From positions 1,240,001 through 1,304,000 of the forward strand of contig CAWGDM010000001.1 of assembly GCA_963821345.1 (NCBI GenBank): a stretch of 64,000 bases of DNA, given 5' to 3'. This DNA comes from WHSW01 sp963821345. GTDB taxonomy: Bacteria > Actinomycetota > Thermoleophilia > Solirubrobacterales > 70-9. Below the pieces are notes generated by a model. It had not been told where the DNA came from, searched no databases, and was given only the letters and a program-made list of their open reading frames with translations. Of the stretch, positions 26,773-34,265 are shown piece after piece (position 1 is the stretch's first letter; every line of letters starts with the position of its first letter). The translations under genes and the position numbers were made by a program.

Positions 26773-29430
26773 GTGAGGGATCGCTTCGCACGGATCGCGG
26801 GCTGGTGCGTCGAGCAGCCGATCCCGGTGGTCGTGGGAGTGGTGTTGGTCGCGGTGATCGGCGCCGTCGCCGCGCTGCGCCTCGAGCCTGACGCGGGCAC
26901 CGACCAGTTGGTCGACAACGACTCGGCCGCCTACCGGGCGACGCAGGACTTCGAGCAGAAGTTCGGCGACGATGCCGTCGTCGTCCTGGTCCAGGGCGAC
27001 CTCGACCAGCTCGTGCTCACCTCGGACCTCGGCAAGCTGCTCTCGCTGGAGGGCTGTCTGTCGGGCAACGTCGAGGGGGGCAAGGTGTTCACCGACTCCC
27101 CCGCACCCGAGCCCTGCGCCAGGATCGCCGAGGCGAAGCCGGCGCAGGCGGTGCTCGGCGGCGCCACCTTCCTCAACCAGTCGGCGATCCAGGCGACCAA
27201 CGTGCTGCAGGCGCAGTCGCAGGCCGCCGTTCGCCAGGCCCGCGCCGCCGGGCGCGCCGCAGCCCGCCGCGCCGAGCGCCAGGGCCTGAGTCCGGCGCAG
27301 CAGCTGGCGGCGGCCCGGGCGGCCGCCGAGCAGGTCACCCAGGCCTTCCAGCAGCAGGTGATCCAGCTCGGCATCCAATACGGGCAGAGCGGCCCGCCGC
27401 GGCTCGACGACCCGGCGTTCGTGAGCTCGGTGGTCTTCGACCCGTCGGACCCCGGCCAGCCGAAGCCGCGTTTCTCGATCTTCTGGCCGAGCGCCCACGC
27501 GGCCCAGATCCTGGTCCGCCTGAAGCCCGATCTGAGCGACGCCGAGCGCCGGGACGCGATCGGGATGATCCGCGACGCGGTCGGCGACGACGCCTTCCAG
27601 ATCCGCGACGCCACCTACGTCGTCAGCGGCGCCCCGGTCGTCGTCGACGGGCTCGCCGACAAGCTCTCGAGCGCGATCGTCGTGCTCCTGGTCGCGGCGC
27701 TGGTGGTCATGACCCTGACCCTGGCGCTGATCTTCGGTCCGCCGGCGCGACTGTTGCCGCTGGCGGTCGCGCTGGTCGCCGCGGCGATCACCTTCGGCCT
27801 GCTGGCAGCCTTTGGCGGCTCGTTGACGATGGCGTCGATCGCGGTCCTGCCGATCCTGATCGGGCTCGCGGTGGACTACGCGATCCAGTTCCAGGCTCGC
27901 TTCAACGAGGCCCGCGCCTCTGGGTCCTCGCCCGCCCGCGCGGCGGTCGAGTCAGCCGCCCGCGGAGCCCCGGTGATCGCCACCGCCGCCTGTGCCACGG
28001 CCGCCGGCTTCCTCGTCCTGCTGCTCTCGCCGATCCCGATGATCAGGTCCTTCGGGGTCCTGCTCGTGGTCGGGGTGGTGATCTCGTTCGCGGTCGCGCT
28101 GACCGCCGGCCTGGCGCTGCTGTCGCTGACCCGGCGCGATGCACCGGGAGGATCGGGAACCGGGTCGGCGTCCGGCTCGGGCTCCGGCGGCACGTCGCGG
28201 CTGGCCGGCGTAACCGCAGCCCGGGCGGCGGTCGCGGCCCGGGTGCGGGCGATCGGCAAGCGGGCGCTGGCCGCCTCGGTGGCAGCCCCGGGCCGCGTCC
28301 TGGTCGTCGGGCTGGTGATCGCGACCGTCGGCTGGGCTCTCGGCACCCGGGCCGAGGTGATCTCCGACCTGCGCGAGCTCGTTCCCAGCGACCTGCCCGA
28401 GCTGCAGAACGTCGACGAGCTGCAGGACGCGACCGGGGTCTCGGGCGAGGTCGAGGTCTCGGTGCGCGCCGACGACCTCACCGACCCGGCCGTGGTCGCC
28501 TGGATGAGCGACTTCAAGCAGCGGGTCCTCGACGACGCCGGCTACGAGGGCGAGGGCACGCCCTGCACCGAGCAGGACGCCGAGCTTTGCCCCTACATCG
28601 CCCTCCCCGACCTGTTCGGCGGCCAGGCGCCCGACAGCGCCGAGCGGGTACAGGGCGTTCTCGACCTCCTGCCGCAGTACTTCCTCGCCGCCTTCGTGCA
28701 TCGCGACGACCCCGCCGGCGGCGCCGGGACCACGGTGATCCCGTTCGGGATCAAGGTGATGCCGTTCGACGAGCAGAAGCAGCTGATCGACTCGATCCGC
28801 TCCGAGATCGACCCGCCCGGCACCGAGAACGACCTTCCGGCCGGGGTCAGCGCCGAGGTCGTCGGTCTGCCGGTGTTGGCCGCGGACGCGAACTCGGCGC
28901 TGGCGGGCAACCGCTACCTGCTGACGATCGCGGGCCTGTTCGCGGTCGCCCTGGCCCTGCTTGCGATCTACCGCTCCTGGCGCCGGGCCCTGGTCCCACT
29001 GGTGCCGATCGTCCTGGCGACAGGCTGGTCGTCGCTGGGGCTGGCGATCGCCGGCGTGCCGCTGAACCCGATGTCGGCGACGCTCGGTGCCCTGGTGATC
29101 GCGATCGCGACCGAGTTCAGCGTCCTGCTCGCCGCCCGCTATGAGGAGGAGCGCTCACCCGGGGTCCCCGCCGGGGAGGCGCTGCGGCGCGCCTACTCGC
29201 GCACGGGGATGGCCGTGCTCGCGTCCGGAATCACCGCGATCGCCGGCTTCGCGGTCCTGACCGTGACCGACATCCGGATGCTGCGCGACTTCGGGCTGGT
29301 CACCGTCCTCGACCTGGGCGTCGCGCTGCTGGGCGTCCTCGTGGTCCTGCCCGCCGCCCTTCTGTGGGCTGAGACCCGGGTCAAGGAGTCACCCGCCAGG
29401 CGCCCGGTCGAGCCGGTCCGCGCGACTTGA
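26773..29430 (+). CDS. MMPL/RND-family transporter
   Basis: Membrane transporter of 885 residues with two homologous halves, each a leading transmembrane helix, an extracytoplasmic domain and a five-helix bundle (about residues 295-455 and 710-870). Sterol-sensing-domain-like elements are G-L-A-V-D-Y-A-I-Q-F-Q-A-R in the first half and I-A-I-A-T-E-F-S-V-L-L-A-A-R in the second. The first extracytoplasmic domain contains a Gln/Ala/Arg-rich helix (A-Q-S-Q-A-A-V-R-Q-A-R-A). Start is GTG 26773. Family members export lipids or related hydrophobic compounds; the gene context agrees but does not define the substrate. Confidence 0.88.
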   Translation: MRDRFARIAGWCVEQPIPVVVGVVLVAVIGAVAALRLEPDAGTDQLVDNDSAAYRATQDFEQKFGDDAVVVLVQGDLDQLVLTSDLGKLLSLEGCLSGNVEGGKVFTDSPAPEPCARIAEAKPAQAVLGGATFLNQSAIQATNVLQAQSQAAVRQARAAGRAAARRAERQGLSPAQQLAAARAAAEQVTQAFQQQVIQLGIQYGQSGPPRLDDPAFVSSVVFDPSDPGQPKPRFSIFWPSAHAAQILVRLKPDLSDAERRDAIGMIRDAVGDDAFQIRDATYVVSGAPVVVDGLADKLSSAIVVLLVAALVVMTLTLALIFGPPARLLPLAVALVAAAITFGLLAAFGGSLTMASIAVLPILIGLAVDYAIQFQARFNEARASGSSPARAAVESAARGAPVIATAACATAAGFLVLLLSPIPMIRSFGVLLVVGVVISFAVALTAGLALLSLTRRDAPGGSGTGSASGSGSGGTSRLAGVTAARAAVAARVRAIGKRALAASVAAPGRVLVVGLVIATVGWALGTRAEVISDLRELVPSDLPELQNVDELQDATGVSGEVEVSVRADDLTDPAVVAWMSDFKQRVLDDAGYEGEGTPCTEQDAELCPYIALPDLFGGQAPDSAERVQGVLDLLPQYFLAAFVHRDDPAGGAGTTVIPFGIKVMPFDEQKQLIDSIRSEIDPPGTENDLPAGVSAEVVGLPVLAADANSALAGNRYLLTIAGLFAVALALLAIYRSWRRALVPLVPIVLATGWSSLGLAIAGVPLNPMSATLGALVIAIATEFSVLLAARYEEERSPGVPAGEALRRAYSRTGMAVLASGITAIAGFAVLTVTDIRMLRDFGLVTVLDLGVALLGVLVVLPAALLWAETRVKESPARRPVEPVRAT

Positions 29431-30131
29431 CCGGCGAGCGCGAGCAGCGGAGCAAGCGGCCGGGGGGCCGGTATTCGCTGTACGTGGGGATCGCCTTTCT
29501 GGTGCTGATCGTGGTCGCAACGGTGAACACGCTGAGGACCCGCGACGACGGCATCCTCGGCGCCACCGCGGCCGCGGAGGAGGGCGAGCCGCTGGCCCAA
29601 TTCGCCGTTCCCGAGCTGCTCGGCTCCAATCAGGGCGACGCCAACATCTTCCAGGACGATTGTGACACCGGCGCCAATCCGTGCCCGCCGGACGACCAGC
29701 GCACCCCTGCCTGCCAGGTCGACCTGCCCGAGGTGATCCGGGTCTGCGACCTGTTCGACAAGCCGCTGGTGATCTCGTTCTGGTTCACGCGCGGAGCCGA
29801 CTGCTTGCCGAGCCAAGACGTCGTCGACCAGGTCGCTCAGCGGTTCGAGGGTCGGGTGAACTTCCTCTCGATCGACGTTCGCGACGACCACGACGAGGCG
29901 GCCCAGATCGTCCGCGAGCGCGGCTGGCAGCTGCCGGTCGGCTGGGACGCCGACGGCGCCGTCTCCAATCTCTATCGCGTCGGCGGCTGTCCGACCGTCG
30001 CCTTCGCCTTCCCCGGGGGCCTGCTGAGCCGCGCCGTGATCGGCTCGGACGCGCTCACCGAGGACGGCCTGAGCGCGGACGTCGAGCGCCTGATCACCGC
30101 CTCCAACCGCCGCGCCGACGAGGACCGGTGA
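29427..30131 (+). CDS. membrane-anchored redoxin (TlpA-like) lacking the first active-site cysteine
   Basis: Thioredoxin-fold protein of 234 residues with one N-terminal membrane anchor (17-36), domain facing outward. It starts at TTG 29427, overlapping the MMPL stop. The fold is shown by P-L-V-I-S-F-W-F-T-R, the V-N-F-L-S-I-D-V-R-D strand and the cis-proline segment G-C-P-T-V-A-F-A-F-P. Where TlpA has C-x-x-C this protein has G-A-D-C (123-126), so only the second cysteine remains. Four other cysteines (79, 86, 96, 107) lie in an extended loop before the fold. A classic disulfide reductase activity is therefore doubtful. Confidence 0.75.
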   Translation: MTGEREQRSKRPGGRYSLYVGIAFLVLIVVATVNTLRTRDDGILGATAAAEEGEPLAQFAVPELLGSNQGDANIFQDDCDTGANPCPPDDQRTPACQVDLPEVIRVCDLFDKPLVISFWFTRGADCLPSQDVVDQVAQRFEGRVNFLSIDVRDDHDEAAQIVRERGWQLPVGWDADGAVSNLYRVGGCPTVAFAFPGGLLSRAVIGSDALTEDGLSADVERLITASNRRADEDR

Positions 30132-30769
30132 GCGCCGAGGCGCAGCCGGAGATCGGCTGGGTCGACTCCGAGCTGGTCGAGGAGTTGCCCGGCCTGACGC
30201 TGGTCCAGCTCGCCGTCGACCGCGGCTCGGGACGCTCCCCGCGCGAGGTCAAGGAGCGCCTGAGCTTGCTCTCGGACCGCTTCTCCGGCCCACAGGCGAT
30301 CAACCTGCGCCATCAGCCGATCCCCTGGGCCTACCGGGTCTTCTTCCGCCACATCGGCCTCGACCCCGACGAACAGCGCACCCCGGTCGAGGAGCTTGCC
30401 CTGGAGCGGATGCGGCAGGGCGGCTTCAAGAGCCGCAGCCTGCTCGACGACGCGCTGACGATCGCCACGATCGAGTCCGGGGTGGCGCTGCGGGCCTTCG
30501 ACGCCGACCGGGTCAGCGGACCGCTCGGGATCCGTCCCAGCCGGGACGGCGAGGCGCTCGAGGGGCGGCCCGGCGAGCTTCCCGCCGGGACGCTGGTGAT
30601 CGCCGACGCCGAGCGCCCGCTGGCACTGCTGTTCGGCGCCCTGGCCGCGGGCCGGGGGGTGAGCCCGAAGACGAAGCGCACGTTGTTGGTGGCGATCGGG
30701 GTCGGCGGCGTGCCCGCGATCGCGGTCGAGGAAGCACTCTGGCTGGCCGACGGCGTCCTGCGGGGTTAG
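30128..30769 (+). CDS. B3/B4 tRNA-binding-domain protein
   Basis: Stand-alone version of the B3/B4 domain of phenylalanyl-tRNA synthetase beta, 213 residues from GTG 30128, which overlaps the redoxin stop by GTGA. Typical segments are V-Q-L-A-V-D-R near the start, I-N-L-R-H-Q-P-I-P-W-A-Y-R-V-F-F-R-H-I-G-L-D-P-D, and the D-D-A-L-T-I-A-T-I-E-S-G-V segment. Such proteins are thought to be editing-like or nucleic-acid-binding, but no function is proven for this group. Confidence 0.75.
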   Translation: MSAEAQPEIGWVDSELVEELPGLTLVQLAVDRGSGRSPREVKERLSLLSDRFSGPQAINLRHQPIPWAYRVFFRHIGLDPDEQRTPVEELALERMRQGGFKSRSLLDDALTIATIESGVALRAFDADRVSGPLGIRPSRDGEALEGRPGELPAGTLVIADAERPLALLFGALAAGRGVSPKTKRTLLVAIGVGGVPAIAVEEALWLADGVLRG

Positions 30770-30803
30770 AATCCCCGCCGTAGGCGACGGGCCTGGAGGA
30801 GTC

Positions 30804-31350
30804 TTGCCCGAAGTGCTCGAGCACAGCGATCCGACGACCGGCCTCAGCGGGCCAGCGATGCCCGCGGTCGAGGTCGGCGCCGCCGCGCAGCGACGCGCCC
30901 GCAACGACCTCCGAGGCCAGATCGCCCGGCTCGAGCGCGAGTTGGGGGAGCTGTTCGCCTCGGCCTTCCCGCGTCGCGGCTTCGACTGTCGGGTCGGTGC
31001 GGTCGGCGGGCCGCGGGTGCTCTCGACCGCCGACCTGGAGCGAGTGCGCGACGCGCTCGCCCTGAGGCTGCAGCGACGCGCGCGCTGAGCTCGCCCGCCA
31101 GGCCGACGTCGAGGAGACGAACCGGGGCCTGCTCGAGCGGATGATCGCCGAGCCCGACGAGCATCGGTGGGTGATCGTCTCCAACCGTGACATCGGCCAG
31201 CCCGGCTGTCGCCACTGGCACTCGCGCCCGCGCTGGGGGCTGCTGGGGATGCTGATGGGCTGGTGGCGAATCCGGGTCTCGTCCGGTTGCCCGTTAGCCG
31301 AGGGGCCTCGGCCCCCGGCGATCACCGCCAGACGTACGACCCCCGATCCC
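30804..31350 (+). CDS. conserved-looking hypothetical protein, frameshift near 31080
   Basis: Not recognised. It starts at TTG 30804 behind GGAGGAG. The N-terminal part is a helical, coiled-coil-like segment (R-N-D-L-R-G-Q-I-A-R-L-E-R-E-L-G). A GC-repeat slip near 31080 ends the frame early; correcting it continues into A-E-L-A-R-Q-A-D-V-E-E-T-N-R-G-L-L-E and a dense tail, C-R-H-W-H-S-R-P-R-W-G-L-L-G-M and S-S-G-C-P-L-A, rich in W, C, H and R and possibly metal- or nucleic-acid-binding. The corrected frame has no stop before the next gene's GTG at 31351, so its true end is unresolved. Confidence 0.5.
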
Positions 31351-31857
31351 GTGGCTAAGAAGCGCCGCAAGCAACGGCCGCGCCGGCCGCCGCCCGCTGC
31401 CGCCGAGCCGGGCGCGAGCGCACCCCGGGCCGCCAAGCCGCCGCCCAGGGCTCCCGCGCGCCAGCCGCGCAAGCCGATCGAGGACGAGCGCCCGCCGGCT
31501 CCCTGGGGCTCGTTCCCGCTGGTCGAGCTGGTCGTCCTGGTGGCCCTGGGGATGCTCGTCGCCGCCCTCTTAGTCGAGTCCAAGCGCCCGGTGCTGGTCG
31601 TCACCGGGCTGGCGCTCGGCTCGCTCGCGGGGCTGGAGCTGTCGATCCGCGAGCACTTCGGTGGCTATCGCTCGCACACACTCCTGCTCGCCGGCTGCGC
31701 CGGCGTCGCGGTCCTGGCGCTGCTCTTCTACGGGCTCCCCGACCTGCTCGCGCCGGGCGCTCGGGTGGCGGTCGGGCTGGTGGTCACGGTTGGCGTCGCG
31801 ATCCTGCTGGCGCGGGCCTTCCGGGCGCGGTCGGGGCGCCTGATCAAGCTCCGCTAG
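31351..31857 (+). CDS. small integral membrane protein with basic proline-rich N-terminus
   Basis: About 168 residues from GTG 31351. The first 50 residues are Lys/Arg/Pro-rich and cytoplasmic, followed by four hydrophobic helices (around 56-78, 82-98, 110-128, 134-155). No known domain was recognised. It is in frame with the corrected upstream gene, so a fusion cannot be excluded, but the G-T-G-G-C-T-A-A-G start with a lysine-rich beginning looks like an independent gene. Confidence 0.6.
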   Translation: MAKKRRKQRPRRPPPAAAEPGASAPRAAKPPPRAPARQPRKPIEDERPPAPWGSFPLVELVVLVALGMLVAALLVESKRPVLVVTGLALGSLAGLELSIREHFGGYRSHTLLLAGCAGVAVLALLFYGLPDLLAPGARVAVGLVVTVGVAILLARAFRARSGRLIKLR

Positions 31858-31885
31858 GTCCTGGCGGGGCGGGTAGTCTCAGCCG

Positions 31886-32272
31886 ATGCTGGCCCGGATC
31901 AGGGAGATCATGGGCGGTCCCGCCAGCGCAGCGCTCGTCGGGCTGATGCTGATCGGTTGCCTGCTGCTGTGGGTCGGTGTGCCGCTCGCCTGGCTGTGGA
32001 TCGGCTCGCAGGTGCAGTCGAGCTCCTCGCTGGGGACGGCGCTGATGGTGACCATGTTCGGGATCCTGGTCTCGATCATGCTCTTGGTGACGGTGCTCGG
32101 ACGGCTCAACCGCTGGCACGCCAACCTCCACGAGCGCCGTGGCGAGCCGCTGAACTCCTCGGCGCTGGAGGTGATCCTGGTCTCCTCGGCTGGGATCGCG
32201 GTGGTTGGCTTCGGGATCTGGTTCTTCGGCTTCGCCGGCGCCAGCCCCCTACCGCTCAACATCGGTTTCTGA
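31886..32272 (+). CDS. small membrane protein, three transmembrane helices
   Basis: Unrecognised protein of 128 residues starting at ATG 31886. Hydrophobic helices at about 14-40, 50-72 and 95-118; the loop after helix 2 is polar (R-W-H-A-N-L-H-E-R-R-G-E-P). Probably in one unit with the preceding membrane-protein gene, 28 bases upstream. Confidence 0.6.
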   Translation: MLARIREIMGGPASAALVGLMLIGCLLLWVGVPLAWLWIGSQVQSSSSLGTALMVTMFGILVSIMLLVTVLGRLNRWHANLHERRGEPLNSSALEVILVSSAGIAVVGFGIWFFGFAGASPLPLNIGF

Positions 32273-32288
32273 CCGCGGGCATGGCGGC

Positions 32289-32313
32289 GGGGCGGGCGCT
32301 GAGCGCCCGCCCC
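32289..32313. terminator. strong hairpin between convergent genes
   Basis: GGGGCGGGCGCT and AGCGCCCGCCCC form an inverted repeat with 12-base arms and almost no spacer (the inner pairs open as the loop). It lies between the membrane-protein gene and the mIHF gene and can serve both directions. Confidence 0.7.
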
Positions 32314-32343
32314 GTTCACGATCGGTGGGCCCCGTGCTCGGGC

Positions 32344-32682
32344 TCAGGCCGCGGTGCCCGGACGCCGCTCGAGCTGGGTGGCGAGCAACTCACGCTGGCG
32401 GCCGGTGAGCCGGATCAGCTCGCGGTTCTCGTTCACCGAGAACGAGAACAGGAACTTCCGTGCCCTGGTCCGCCCCCAGCGGCGCTGGCTGCGTAGCAAC
32501 TCTCCGATCGACATCGACTCGGCCTCCCATGGGCAGTGCCGGACGACCTCCGCCACTTCGACCTCACCTGACGCGACTTGGCGCTTCAGCGACGCTCGGG
32601 CCAAGCGGACCCGGTTTGCATGTGCGAGCGCCTGCAGATGCTGCGGCATCGCGGCAGGGGCAACGGTCGAGGCAGCTTCCAT
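32344..32682 (-). CDS. actinobacterial integration host factor (mIHF)-like DNA-binding protein
   Basis: Nucleoid-associated protein of 112 residues resembling actinobacterial IHF, unrelated to the E. coli alpha/beta IHF. It has a basic N-terminal helix (A-N-R-V-R-L-A-R-A-S-L-K-R-Q-V), the V-A-E-V-V segment, I-G-E-L-L-R, and the R-T-R-A-R-K-F-L region where mIHF has its G-x-x-R-A-x-x-I helix-two-turn-helix-like motif, then L-T-G-R-Q-R-E-L-L. ATG 32682 is chosen over GTG 32688 because AGGAG lies at proper distance. It is preceded by an unusually long leader with a short upstream reading frame. Confidence 0.75.
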   Translation of the reverse strand: MEAASTVAPAAMPQHLQALAHANRVRLARASLKRQVASGEVEVAEVVRHCPWEAESMSIGELLRSQRRWGRTRARKFLFSFSVNENRELIRLTGRQRELLATQLERRPGTAA

Positions 32683-32742
32683 TCTCACTTCTCCTCTGAG
32701 TGCTTCGGTTAGTAGCGGGGTATCTGGGCGTCGTCGCTCCCG

Positions 32743-32759
32743 GCGGGCCGGAGGCCCGC
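32743..32759 (-). promoter_or_regulatory. hairpin in the mIHF leader
   Basis: GCGGGCC and GGCCCGC flank a three-base loop, immediately downstream of the stop of a six-codon upstream frame and about 60 bases before the mIHF start. A candidate attenuator or translation-control stem; no T run follows. Confidence 0.4.
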
Positions 32760-32760
32760 G

Positions 32761-32781
32761 TCAGGGTGACGTCCGGGACAT
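32761..32781 (-). CDS. possible six-residue leader peptide upstream of mIHF
   Basis: Minus-strand ATG at 32781 preceded by a near-perfect GGAGGAGG at five bases' spacing encodes M-S-R-T-S-P and stops, directly before the hairpin at 32743-32759. The very strong ribosome-binding site on so short a frame is the reason to list it. No biased amino acid is present that would indicate classical amino-acid attenuation. Confidence 0.35.
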   Translation of the reverse strand: MSRTSP

Positions 32782-32839
32782 GTGTTCCTCCTCCTGTCCC
32801 GTCCGCTCCCTGCCCCAGGGTGCGTACGGCGCGAGTGGG

Positions 32840-32868
32840 AACCTAGAAACGTCGCCCGCTCCCGTCAA
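32840..32868 (-). promoter_or_regulatory. sigma-70-type promoter for the mIHF gene
   Basis: On the minus strand TTGACG (32868-32863) and TAGGTT (32845-32840) are separated by exactly 17 bases. It would give a leader of about 150 bases before the mIHF start codon, with the short upstream frame inside. In the 300-base gap around it nothing else coding was seen. Confidence 0.6.
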
Positions 32869-32927
32869 CCGGGTGGACTACTGACCGGTAACAGTTCGAT
32901 CGCTAAGAGCAAGCTTTTCGTTCACAA

Positions 32928-32959
32928 ATTCGGCTTGTCCAGAAACGGACAAGTCGAAT
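32928..32959. terminator. 13-bp hairpin downstream of the alpha-oxoamine synthase gene
   Basis: ATTCGGCTTGTCC and GGACAAGTCGAAT pair through 13 positions (one G-U) around an AGAAAC loop. Less GC-rich than its surroundings and near the 3' end of the minus-strand synthase gene, so a terminator is likely, though it also lies upstream of the mIHF promoter and could be an operator. Confidence 0.5.
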
Positions 32960-32960
32960 C

Positions 32961-32976
32961 TCCCCCGCGCGGGGGA
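32961..32976. terminator. 16-bp perfect GC palindrome next to the synthase stop codon
   Basis: TCCCCCGCGCGGGGGA is self-complementary and begins four bases beyond the synthase stop. Together with the adjacent 13-bp hairpin it forms a double-hairpin 3' end. Confidence 0.5.
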
Positions 32977-32980
32977 ACGC

Positions 32981-34240
32981 TCAGGCCGCTCTGGGCAGGT
33001 CGGGGAAATCGGCGATCGTCCTTTCGATGATCGCCAGCGCCCGGTCGAGGTGCTCGGTCTCGTGGGTCGCCATCAACGAGGTCCGTAGCAATGCCCCGCC
33101 GGGCGGCACCGCCGGGTGGACGGCGACGTTGGTGTAGACGCCCGCGTCGAACAGCGCCTTCCACAGGAGCGCCGCCTCGTAGTCCTCGCCGACCACCACC
33201 GGGACCACCGGGGTGGTCGCCTCGGAGCCGTCGGGCAGCGTCCCCGGCTCGATCACCATCAGGCCGAGGTCGCGGAACCCCTGGCGCAGGTAGCGGGCGT
33301 TGTCGAGCAGCTTCGCCATCAGCTGGTCGCCCTCGGCCCGGATCACGCGCAGCGCGCCGAGCGCCGCACCGACCGCCGCCGGGACCGCCGAGGCGGTGAA
33401 GATGAACGGCCGCGAGGCGAAGCGCAGGTACTCGATCACCTCCGCCGGGCCGGCGATGAAGCCGCCGCACGAGGCGAGGCTCTTCGAGAAGGTGCCCATC
33501 CGCAGGTCGACCTCGTGCTCGAGCCCGAATAGCTCGCTGGTGCCGGCGCCGCGAGCGCCGAGCACCCCGACGGCGTGCGCCTCGTCGACCATCAGCCGCG
33601 CGCCGTAGCGCTTGCACAGCTCGACGATCGCCGGCAGGTCGCAGAGGTCGCCCTCCATCGAGAAGACCCCGTCGACGATCACCATCACGCCGCCGCCGTC
33701 GCCCGCAGCGCGCTCCAACATCCGCTCCAGCTTTGCCATCTGGTTGTGGCGGAAGGGGCGCAGCTTGGCGCCGGAGAGCATGCAGCCGTCGAGGATCGAG
33801 GCGTGATCGGCCGAGTCGCAGATCACCGTGTCGCCCGGGCCGAGGATCGTCCCGATGCAGCCGACGTTCGCCTGGTGGCCGGTGGTGAAGACGATCGCTT
33901 CCTCGGCCTCCATCCACTCGGCGAGCTCGCGCTCGAGCTCGAGGTGCAGCGGGGTGGTGCCGTTGAGCAGCCGCGAGCCGGTCAGCCCGGTGCCGTAGGT
34001 CTCGAGCGCGTCGCGCGCCGCCTGCTTGACCCGCGGGTCGCCGGTCAGGCCGAGGTAGTTGTTGGAGCCGAGCATGATCGTCTCGCGCCCCTCCATCTCG
34101 ACCACCGGGCCGGCCTCGGAGGTGAGCACCCGGAAGTACGGCATCAGGTCGCTCTGCTTGGCGAGCTCGAGGATCTCGAGGCGGTCGTGGGTGCGCGCCT
34201 TCTCGAATACGTCGACCGGCGCGCGGGCGGTCTCGCTCAT
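32981..34240 (-). CDS. alpha-oxoamine synthase family PLP enzyme (Spt/Kbl/BioF-like)
   Basis: PLP enzyme of 419 residues condensing an amino acid with an acyl-CoA thioester. Family landmarks: S-N-N-Y-L-G-L-T near the start, G-S-R-L-L-N-G-T-T, the H of A-D-H-A-S-I-L-D-G, D-E-A-H-A-V-G-V-L-G, and the PLP lysine in G-T-F-S-K-S-L-A-S-C-G-G-F. Start ATG 34240. No threonine dehydrogenase or biotin genes are nearby, which argues against glycine C-acetyltransferase or BioF; a serine-palmitoyltransferase-like role is possible. It faces a large GNAT acyltransferase gene across only 25 bases. Confidence 0.85.
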   Translation of the reverse strand: MSETARAPVDVFEKARTHDRLEILELAKQSDLMPYFRVLTSEAGPVVEMEGRETIMLGSNNYLGLTGDPRVKQAARDALETYGTGLTGSRLLNGTTPLHLELERELAEWMEAEEAIVFTTGHQANVGCIGTILGPGDTVICDSADHASILDGCMLSGAKLRPFRHNQMAKLERMLERAAGDGGGVMVIVDGVFSMEGDLCDLPAIVELCKRYGARLMVDEAHAVGVLGARGAGTSELFGLEHEVDLRMGTFSKSLASCGGFIAGPAEVIEYLRFASRPFIFTASAVPAAVGAALGALRVIRAEGDQLMAKLLDNARYLRQGFRDLGLMVIEPGTLPDGSEATTPVVPVVVGEDYEAALLWKALFDAGVYTNVAVHPAVPPGGALLRTSLMATHETEHLDRALAIIERTIADFPDLPRAA

Positions 34241-34265
34241 TGCCCGAAGTGTAGGTTGGCCAGCG

